Shown in pieces: positions 10,948 through 20,300 of a stretch of DNA of 41,869 bases. The first letter of the stretch is position 1; each line of letters opens with the position of its first letter. The notes under the pieces are model-generated. The model was not told the origin of the DNA. It saw nothing but the letters and a program-made list of their open reading frames with translations, and did no database searches. Source of the DNA: Syncephalis plumigaleata (lineage: Eukaryota; Zoopagomycota; Zoopagomycetes; Zoopagales; Piptocephalidaceae); the NCBI GenBank assembly GCA_025201365.1, contig JAIXMF010000093.1:1-41869 (forward strand), given 5' to 3'. The position numbers were made by a program, and so were the translations under genes.

Positions 10948-13900
10948 CCTGTAGTCATAATGGATTAGTATGAGGATGATTACTGTGGATTATTACTTAC
11001 TGCTTATTGCTTTCCCTGTAAAAATAAAATAGTTCATGTCGCCATTAATGCCTCATATCTTGTAAACGAGGATACTAGCTCACCTTCTATCATACACAAA
11101 TATATGTAATCAGTATAGCGTAAATTATAATCAGAGTGGTAACTTACTTTCTGTTATTTGTAAGCATACGTGAACCGAACGACATATATAATTAGTGTCT
11201 CATAGGCTACGATCAAGGTGACGACTTACGTCCTGTTTATACACGAATATATGTTGATCGAGTGGCATATGCAATTAGTACCTCTTAAGTTACGAACAGA
11301 ATGGTGACTTACAGGTCGCTATAGGTAAGCATACGTGGGATCGAGTACCACATTATAATTAATACTGCATAGACTACAATAATGACCTTAACTTACGCTC
11401 TGTTATAAATGAGCATACGTGGATCATATGGCATGTGTGATTAGTGCTTCATTCACTACAATGATAATGCAGCTTACTGGCTGTTATTCGTAAGTATACG
11501 TCGATCGAGTGGCATATGTGATTAGCGCCACATAGATTATGATCAAAGCGGTAACTTACAAGCTATCGTACACAAACACATGACATATTGGCATTAGTAT
11601 GGCGCACATTACAATGATAAGTAAACTTACAGATGACTATAGGTAAGCATACGTGATTAGTACTCAAGCATAGATTACAATAATAGTAAAAACTTACACG
11701 CTATCATACAGGAACATGAATTGATTATGGATCATAGCATGATTAGTATCTCATTCATTACGGTCAGAATAATGACTTACGGCCTATCATACAAAAACAT
11801 ACGTGAAACGTGTGCCATATCGTAGTTAGTACAGCATTCATTACAGTCAGAATGGTCACTTACCCTCTATCGTACGAGAACATACATGGATCGTGTGCCG
11901 CATTAATACCAATACATGCATACGTTATCATCGGGAATAGTAACTTACGCACTGTTATCCACAAATGTATGAATATCATGTGCCACATTATCATTAGTAC
12001 ATCATTCATTATGGTAAGAATGATAACTTACTAACTGTTATGCAAAAATGTATGTTGGCCATGCGCCGATACTGTGATTAGCAATCATACATTTCGATTG
12101 GGATGTCAACTTACTTTCTATCATACAGTAAATCACGTGCCACGTTACAATTAGTATGCTCATAGGTTACAGTTAGAATGATAGCTTACGTCCTATAATA
12201 AGAAAATCATGTACCACGTTATGATTAGTACCCATTCATTACAGCCAGAATAATGACTTACTCCCTATTATACACAGACATGTATTAATTGTGTGCCATA
12301 TCATAATTAGCGCATTCATTCACTGTAGTCAGAATGATTACTTACGCCCTGTCATAAACAGGCATATGTTAATCGTGCATCACATCATAATTAGTACTCA
12401 TTCATAGGTTACAATTGCAATAGTGACTTACAGGCTGATATACAAAAACATACGTGGATCATGTGCCGTATCATAATTAGTACCTCATTCATTACGGCCA
12501 AAATGTTAACTCACAGGCTGATATATGGGAACATATGTGGATTGTATGCCATAGCGTAATTAGTACTCATTCATAGGTTACAATTGTAATGGTAACTTAC
12601 ATACTATCATAAATGAACATATGTGGTAATGAGCCACGTCGATATTAGCGTATTTATATTACGGTCAAAATGATTACTTACAAACTATCATACGGGAACG
12701 TATGTGGATCATGTGCGATATCATTGTTAGTACATCCATTCATTACGATCATAACGGTAACCTACACACTGTGATAGGCAGATACATGTATGGATAGAGG
12801 GTCACATCATTATTAGTACACCATAGTTTATAAATGGAATGACAACTTACACACTGTTATACCGGGACATACGTATGGATTGCGTGCCATATTATTAGTA
12901 CATCGTACATTGGATTAGAATGATCACTTACGTTCTATCATACACAAGCATATGGATAGTGTGTCAGATTATGATTAGCGCATTAATAAATTACAATCAG
13001 AATAATGACTTACTTGCTGTTATACGAAAACACGTATAGATTGCGTGTCATATTATTATTGGTATCTCGTTTATTATTGTCAGAATAATGACTTACGTCC
13101 TATCATACAGGAACGGATGTGGATCATGGGTCAAACTGTGGTTAGTACATTCATAGATTACGATCAGAATGGTAACTTACTTTCTATCATGTGGGAACAT
13201 ATAGATTGGTGTGCCATAGCGTGATTAGTACTCATTCATTACGGTCGGAATAATGACTTACAGGCTATCATACGCAAACATATGTGGAGCGCGTGTCATA
13301 CTGTAATTAGTACGCCATTTATCGCGGTCAGAATGGTCACTTACGTCCTAGCGTCCAAAATATGTGTGATCGTACGTTATTTAAAATTAGTATACTATTA
13401 ATGATAATCGAAATATTAACTTGCCCACTAGCATACACAGGCATACGTTAATCGTGTGCCACGTTGTAATTAGTACTTCATTCATTACGATCATAGTGTA
13501 ACTTACAAACTGTCATACACAAACATATATGGATTCATGCGTTAAATTAGAATTAGTACTCCATTCATTACAGTTAGAATGATGACTTACCTCCTATCAT
13601 ACGGGAACATATAGATTGGTATGCCATAGCGTGATTAGTACCTCATTCATTACGGTCAGAATGATAACTTACGCCCTATCATACAGGAGCATATGTGGAT
13701 CATGTGTCATATTATCATTAGTACCCATTCATTACAGTAAGAAAGGTAACTTACAGGCTGGTATACGGAAACATATGCAAATCATATGACATATCATAGT
13801 TAGTACCTCATTCATTGCTGTCAGAATGGTTACTTACAGGCTAGCATACAGTAACATGCGTAGATCGTGTGCCATACCGTAGTCAGTACCTCATTTATTA

Positions 13901-14347
13901 CGATCAAAAGGTTAACCTACGCACTGTGATAGACAAATATATGGATTGTGTGACAGATTGTGGTTAGTAGTCGTACACTACGATCAGAATGATAACTCAC
14001 TTGTTCTTGACATAGTAGGCACATAGCATTTTGATTTTTTATTATTATTAGTATAGTACTCATTACGGCCAATAGAATAGCTTACCAACTATTATTAACA
14101 AATTTATAAGAAGAATAAACATTACAGTGTGATTAGCACGTCAAAACAACCATTAATATACATGAACTTACCAGCTATCGGTAATCATCGGTGGACAATG
14201 AAACAATAGGCTATGATTAGTACATCAATTGATAGGGTCACGGCCAGACATACCACGACGGACCAATGCGGGACTAGCTTCAACGGCGACCAGACTGGTG
14301 AGAGCGACAACAGCGACGGCAATAGCGATAACGGCAGAGAACTTCAT
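10948..14347 (-). CDS. Codon-per-exon gene: secreted Cys-containing peptide (76 aa) from exon 1 plus 39 microexons
   Basis: Exon 1 (14347-14254) encodes 31 residues: a signal peptide (MKFSAVIAIAVAVVALTS...) ending at Arg30-Arg31, then one extra base. Microexon left ends, 5' to 3' on the minus strand, are 14172, 14086, 14001 (5 nt), 13921, 13838, 13755, 13673, 13591, 13507, 13425, 13345, 13262, 13181, 13097, 13014, 12932, 12851, 12766, 12682, 12601, 12515, 12432, 12346, 12262, 12190, 12115, 12032, 11949, 11864, 11781, 11698, 11631 (6 nt), 11560, 11478, 11397, 11313 (6 nt), 11230, 11148 and 11084. All others are 3 nt. Exon 41 (11015-11001) ends GKQ-stop (stop at 11006-11004). A 3' UTR exon may start at 10948 after a 52-nt intron. 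The joined frame is open; the region after Arg-Arg begins AVEQCPPGEFWD and holds four cysteines including a Cys-Cys pair. Nearly all introns are GT-AG, 60-83 nt. Function unknown. Confidence 0.85.
10949..14253 (-). repeat. Array of about 40 homologous introns, period about 83 bp
   Basis: Units repeat every 80-86 bp, with a few at 64-75. Read on the minus strand, each unit is donor (mostly GTAAGT), then a segment like ATTCTGACCGTAATGAATG, then a branch-point word, then a segment like ATGTGCCAC/GATCCACATATG, then ...ATGATAG or ...ATAACAG. By my count 26 of the 40 coding-region introns carry exact TACTAAC or TACTAAT, and most others keep CTAAT. Unit sequences are degenerate and mosaic: introns at 13594-13672 and 13184-13261 are nearly identical yet flank different codons. 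The three bases between AG and GT are highly variable, whereas the splice motifs either side are conserved. Confidence 0.9.
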
Positions 14348-16428
14348 GTTGATGTTGGCCTAGTGGAATGGATAGATAAGTTGGCTAGAACGAGAGTAGA
14401 AAGTAGTGAGAGAGTAGAGTAGAGAGTAGAAGAGCGAGTATGAAGATGACAAGTAGAGTGTGTCAAAAGCGTCTTATTTATAGCCAAGATGATGCTAAAT
14501 ATTTAGGTGGAAAGCATGATGATGGCTATCGTGGCGTCATTCATTATACATGCGAGTAATTCCCCTAAGCATCTACTCCACATGCCGACATATTGTAACG
14601 ACATGGAATAATATTATAACGCTGTATTACACATTTTGCTACATTGTTTTAGCTCTAAGAGGCCTTCTCTCCTTATTTTCTTCACCTGAGATATTTTTCA
14701 TGGGACTTTGTAACCTAATCCTCTGTTGCCATCCACTATTTCCTCCATACTCGCCACTCCCATTTCTCTTTTTACCTGTTATTTCCAGGGAGAAACATTC
14801 GCATTGGGATTACTTTGGTGGTGGTGTGATAGAAGTCGCCATTGTTCAAAGGTAGCAGGACTAATATTCGAATAGGCCAGTTTGTAAGAAGAAGCCGGAA
14901 TGCCCCAGCACCATGAACTTTTGTCCATACGTTTCACCAACCTGACATGAGGAAGCTGGACAGGTGTTTGCTGGTCAAGGGTTAAGCAATTAGCCTCAGT
15001 TTGAGTAAAACATACCAGTTCAACAGAGCGTATTACAGCCATTCCACTTTTGAATAGAGGTCTGGGCTAAGTCATTAGAATAGCCAATCATTTAACGAGG
15101 AGTGAAGTAACCGTCATCTGCAATACAATGACACAAATGCAAGCATACAACAATGTACGAGTGTTTAATGATATCCGTTGCTTTCAAAGTGATCGGATTG
15201 GTCAGTTCAATGTAAGCAGGCTGGGAATATGAGCATTTGTCGAAGGAGGGAGTGTTTATTTGCTTGGAATTATCGAATGCAACTATCATTAGTCTAGGAA
15301 CTGACGTAGCTCGTTTACATCCACCTATTTGTTCGACGTCATTCTTCCCGGTCAATAAAAGTACTCATTCCCATCATCACTTGTTTTAACTCCTTAGCCG
15401 CACATTTCACTAACACTAGACATTATGCTATGCTCGGATTGTTATGCGTATTACATGCATGTGTGGTGAGGATAGTCGGCTGTTCGATGAAGTCGATTAA
15501 GAAGTGAATAGGTAAGAATAGGAGGCATGTCTGTCTAGTTGGACAGTGATGGCAAATCAAGTTGAATAGCCGATATTGTGCTCTTTTAGCATAGAAATAC
15601 GTGCGAATTACGAACAATACACGATAGCTGCCAATAATAGAGCGTGCATGTAATTATTATTCTGACTTGATTGTCACATTCATACAAATGCCATTCATTA
15701 TCATGACATCTACATGACATGTTCATTTGTATGTCATCTATCATTGTTCATTTCATTGTCGTTTGACGTGGTTGATACTGCTTGCAATCTATCACGGTAT
15801 GTCATCAAATGATCTCACGACCATATGGACGTATTAATAGAACCTGAACATACTTGATGGTAGCAATAACGTGATACGACGCGCATATTCAATCGATATG
15901 ATTTGTTAATGCATGTCACAGTTTATGTCCGGCACCTCATGCGTTGATTGTTGCATCAGTGCTATTGCCAGTCAGTATAATCATGATTGAATGGACGATA
16001 TAGCTGCCTGGTTAATTTGCCATTCAAGATGATCATGATATGAGCATATTATAGCAATACAACATGCATCGTTAACGAATTCAATCGTATCCCATAGCTC
16101 ACAACTAATTGAATGAACTCTGCATTTGATTCTAATGAAGAAGACATGTTGGGGCCATGTCTACAGGTTCCCTTAGCAGCAGTATTTTACACGGGTGCCA
16201 TCAATATGCATTGCATAAACCAGTTTACCTCTATGGTCATTGCTTTATTATCAAGCTACTATCAAGTCTATCCTTTGACGACACAGTAATACTACTAGCT
16301 TTTATTCTACCGACTATCCTAATTTCATCTATGGACAACCGTTTCCAATTTTATATTCTGTTTTCTAAACGCATCTGCCACTTTCTATCGCTCTATAGAT
16401 TATTATAATTGTATTTATTTACTTCACA
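14348..16428. other. Divergent intergenic region between the microexon gene and the 7TM gene
   Basis: This 2-kb stretch holds the promoter of the microexon gene at its left end, followed by mixed AT-rich DNA. Two unsupported minus-strand open frames, 14779-15042 and 15092-15355 (87 codons each), have ordinary composition but no recognisable motif, and I could not join them convincingly by splicing. They could be a decayed gene or element. From 15640 to 16140 the DNA is AT-rich with many CATGACA/ATCATG words and no coding signal. Confidence 0.45.
14475..14482 (-). promoter_or_regulatory. Candidate TATA box of the microexon gene
   Basis: On the minus strand this reads TATAAATA, within GGCTATAAATAAGAC. 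It lies about 128 nt upstream of the ATG at 14347, leaving room for a short leader. It is the best TATA-like word immediately upstream of the gene. No transcription start is known. Confidence 0.5.
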
Positions 16429-17423
16429 ATGCCAGTCATTGACTACAATAATCCCGATGATATTAAGCGAATTAAAGCGCTCGAGGAAAAGTATGACATG
16501 CCGTTTGATGAAATGCCCAGACTCACTATTGGTGACTTTTACATGAGGGCCTCTGGAGATATTCCCGAACAGCGCAATCGATTATTGGGAATACAACTTG
16601 AATTATCGTTCATTCTATTCATTTTCTGCTTGTTTAGTCGGAACATCATTAGGTTATCTAGAGCGCTAATGTCAAACCCACACGCACTACCCTTATGGTG
16701 CGCTTTCATATCCTCATTCTCGGGTATGGCCACCGAGGGTATTATTCTAATAGGATTTATAACAGGTCGTTTCAATTGCAACATATGTCTTTGGCTACAA
16801 ACGGTCGGTATGAGTTTGTCATTGTTTTGTAATAGCATAATACTGCTTCGTAAAGCGCACCTGGTGCTACTCAAGAAGAATTGGGTATTATACGTGGGGA
16901 TCCCATTGATCATGCCACAGCTCGTATATTCAGCAATTTGGATACAATACTGTATAGCTGTTCCAGAAGTCTACCTCGGTTGTGTCGTTTACTACGCGCA
17001 GGTTATATTGTGGTTTTGGGTAGGAATTAATATTCCACATACCATATTATTCTCTGTTATTTTCTGTCATAGAGCCTATAATCAGTACGTGATATTTGGA
17101 TCCGACATCTGGAAACGACTGATGCGTGAAGGCATACAAACAATGTGTTTTGTCCTATTATGCAACCTTGTCAGTATAACTATGATTGTTTTCACCACTG
17201 ATACCGTGAATAAGGACCTGTTCATTGGTATAGATTGGTAAGCAATGATGATAATAGTGATAACAAATGCCATCCTAACACTATCATGATTAGGGTCATA
17301 GTTACAACAATACTCGCGAATCATTGCTGCAACAATAAGGCTAAATCACCTACTGACCGTAAGCCTAAGACGGAACATCTGCTGCACGTATCACAGATCA
17401 GCACGGCACATAGTCAGGATTAG
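16429..17423 (+). CDS. Orphan seven-transmembrane (GPCR-like) protein, 312 aa
   Basis: Two exons, 16429-17237 and 17294-17423, join in frame (donor GTAAGC, acceptor ATGATTAG). Unspliced, the frame stops two codons after the donor. After a hydrophilic N-terminus of about 60 residues come hydrophobic segments: LSFILFIFCLF; LPLWCAFISSFSGMA...ILIGF; WLQTVGMSLSLFCNSIILL; VLYVGIPLIMPQLVYSAIW; VILWFWVGINIPHTILFSVIF; TMCFVLLCNLVSITMIVF; and a seventh spanning the exon junction (LFIGIDWVIVTTILA). A short polar tail with Lys/Pro follows. The topology fits a fungal serpentine receptor, but I cannot name a class or ligand. An AAAATAAAAG signal lies about 130 nt downstream. Confidence 0.72.
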
Positions 17424-18727
17424 CATGGCTATTAATATTGTAAGCTGCTCATTATTTATTATACAATTGCATTTACTATTAGCATTCATATCTTTCTATC
17501 TTGCTGACTAAATAACACAATTTATTACTGCTACTATTAGTTTGATACATGCATGTAAAATAAAAGTATTCAAGTGATCTTTGTATTGAAAGTAATTTAA
17601 TGTAGAAGATACGCTTACATTGATGCTTCACTGAATTCCAAATGGATCAACAGTCGTAGAAGAACATCTGATGGTAGTGTAAGCAGACGACTTTAACAGA
17701 TTATAATAATAACTACAATCGACTACTATGATTACTACAACCGATGGAATAGTGTCGTCATTAGCGACGTGGCTTTTTCGTCGTTAACCTTCCATTCTCG
17801 TGAATGTGATCTGTACCTCTTTCGTCAGTCGATTCCAACTTAGTGGTGCTAGTCGATTCTGTCTCATCGCCACATAACTCATCCATTGCTTGATATCAAG
17901 TATCACTATTATTTCCCTTGCAGCATGCTACTTTACATCGTACTGTCATTACATTCTTCCTACTCTAATCGGCTGGCTGCAAATAACTACACCGCATTAT
18001 CTAAATGATTACACCATAATCATATACTGTATTCGATGAGCATTGTAAATCGAGTATTTATTAAATAAACTATGTTGATAATGCTTACGATTGATTGCAT
18101 AGGAGTAGCAACGAGTGAACTAATAGAATACACGATAAACAATGTAATAAACAAGCAGTAACTAGTAGAATGACTGAGTTGTCACGAATGAACAAGGAAT
18201 GAGCAAGGAAGGGTGCATGAACACGTATGTCAGTTTATTTGGAGATTCGAGTATCGTTTGTGGAATCGGGGTTATGGTGGCTCGTCTGGATTTCATTCAA
18301 ATCACCAACTGCCTTCGTAGTGGAACCGATGTTCCAACACACCCTCATCCAAGTGTCGTTGCTTCCAATCATTCAAGACAAGGAGGACAAGAACAAGCAA
18401 CTTAACCGTGGCGTTATCGCTATCTACACATCTAAATACGTAAGTTTTATTATCATAGCTATTATATATTCATAAAAGCAAAAGACTAACTGCGTTAATC
18501 AGAAGGGGAAATTTTGTACAATGAATATTGCCTAGAATAAAGTTCATTGATTGGCTACAAAGAAAAGTGCTGATTTTTCTTTTTTTTTCATGAATTAATC
18601 GTTCTCTGTTCTACTCGTATTCTTCTCTCTCTTTATCGCGTACGTAGTCATTGGTTATTGTTGCTCGTAACATATATATACGTATATATCACTACTGTAT
18701 CGCGTAGCGTAATAGATCTACGACAAC
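17424..18727. other. Intergenic with ambiguous coding fragments
   Basis: I see no confident gene. A 41-codon minus-strand frame at 17886-17761 ends in KKPRR. An alternative minus-strand reading through 17929-17777 gives a plausible C-terminal exon (QWMSYVAMRQNRLAPLSWNR). However, its acceptor (GCTGCAAG) is weak and overlaps a good plus-strand acceptor (TTTCCCTTGCAG at about 17922). Plus-strand frames at 18199-18405 and 18227-18475 overlap each other, and neither can be assigned. The right end is the MAK16 promoter, with an AT-rich near-palindrome at about 18671-18690. Confidence 0.35.
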
Positions 18728-20300
18728 ATGAATAGCGACGATCTTATTTGGTCTGTGATTAATAAACAATTCTGCTCGTACAAGGTCAAGTAAGTGGTGT
18801 TAACAGCAAACTGCCGATTAGCTAGCGGTGTTTTGTATAGCAATAGTTATTAATATGTATTATACAAATAGAACGGTCACTCAGAACTTTTGTCGTAATG
18901 CCTATAATGTCACCGGTCTATGCAATCGTTCCTCGTGTCCATTAGCCAATAGTCGCTATGCTACTATTCGTGAACGTAACGGTAAGTCAAGCTATGATTT
19001 GATAGTAATCAAGTATAATAATAATAATAATGAATACTCGATTGATATCCATGCAGGTATCGTCTATCTTTACATGAAGACTGCTGAACGTGCTCATACA
19101 CCGGCAAATCTATGGGAGCGCGTTAAACTATCCAAGAATTATGTAAAAGCCTTGGAACAGGTGAGTATTCATCATCCATTCTATTAAGAAATAGACGAAC
19201 TAACAATGACTACACATGAATAGATCAACAATGAGCTGCTTTATTGGCCAAAGTTCCTTAAACACAAATGTAAACAACGTTTAACGAAGATTACACAATA
19301 TCTCATTCGAATGAGAAAATTGAAACTGAAGAACACGTAAGTAGTCCGCTATTTCTATATTATTTTGTTGCTTATTTATGTGTATATATGACAATGTATG
19401 TTCAACGAACTAGTCCAACGTTGGTGGGCATCAATAAAAAGATTGAACGTCGTGAAGCCACACGTGAACGTAAGGCAGAAGCTGCTGCTCGTCTGGACAA
19501 GGCAATTGAAAAGGAATTGCTCGATCGATTAAAGAACAAGGCATACGGCGAGGAACCACTCAATGTCAACGAGGATGTATGGCGTGAAATTCTCGAAGAA
19601 CACAAGATCGAAGTGGAAAGTGATGTAACAACTGAAGATGAGGAAATGGAAGACGAAGATGAAGAAGAAGAGGAGGAAGAAGACGAGGTAAGTATCAGTA
19701 TGATTGAATAGAACATGTACAGTATGACATGTTTGCTAATTGAATGTTGTATATTTGCTATTAGTTTGAACATGAATTTGTATCGGATATTAGCGATGAA
19801 GATATTAGTGATTTCGAGGATATGATGTCGTCGAGTAAATTCGGTGATGATATCTCGGTTAGTAATTAGATACTACATTTGTATTAACATTGTATTAATC
19901 ACATAATGATACTATTGAATAGAGTGGTGATGATGATGATGATGAGAATGATAGTATGGCATCATCTGATGAAGATGACGAAGAAGATGACACTACTACT
20001 AGAACAGCGGATAAGGTAGCGTGTTGATAATGATTACTAACATCAATTGACTACACGATTACTTACTCGTCATCATTGCTAACATTAGAAGAAACGAAAG
20101 AAACCCGCTAATGAACCGAAACGTATTACAAAACGATCCAAGAAACGTAAGTGCCACCCTCTTCTATACCTCTGCTACCTATATTATTGTCTAATCACAC
20201 TGTAATCTATCCATTAGGTGGAGCTCATGTCGAAATTGAATACGAACACGAGCCAAGTGAATTACGAATTGCCAATGGTGCCTCCTCGGCCGCTTGGTAA
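18728..20300 (+). CDS. MAK16: MAK16, 60S ribosome biogenesis factor, 329 aa, nine exons
   Basis: Nucleolar protein required for 27S pre-rRNA processing and large-subunit assembly. Exons are 18728-18789, 18872-18981, 19057-19160, 19224-19336, 19414-19687, 19765-19857, 19923-20015, 20089-20146 and 20218-20300, all in phase. The N-terminus carries the highly conserved block with its cysteines ([41 protein letters not shown]). It continues [21 protein letters not shown], then [20 protein letters not shown], and [19 protein letters not shown]. An acidic Asp/Glu tract spans exons 5-7. A Lys/Arg-rich nuclear-localisation-like segment precedes the end (HVEIEYE). Length is slightly above the usual 300-306 aa. 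The donor after exon 7, GTAGCG, is unusual. Confidence 0.96.

Noticed and set aside
10949-14253. Interpretation as a non-coding minisatellite or satellite array
   Set aside because: A plain satellite does not explain coincident donor, branch-point and acceptor words in nearly every unit, the three-base hypervariable slot, or the open joined frame beginning at a signal peptide.
10949-14253. CRISPR-like array
   Set aside because: The conserved part is about 80 bp and diverged, the variable part is only three bases, and the context is a eukaryotic intron-rich genome without cas genes.
14213-14422. Plus-strand open frame (69 codons) over the signal-peptide exon
   Set aside because: It is the complement of exon 1 of the microexon gene; the minus-strand reading has a signal peptide, donor and promoter context.
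14779-15355. Two adjacent minus-strand open frames (87 codons each)
   Set aside because: They look protein-like but I found no convincing intron joining them and no recognisable domain; a decayed gene cannot be excluded.
17761-18130. Possible minus-strand exons, including a 31-nt exon at about 18119-18089 and a terminal exon reading QWMSYVAMRQNRL
   Set aside because: The chain can be kept open only with weak acceptors, and no first exon was found; a plus-strand acceptor overlaps the key site.
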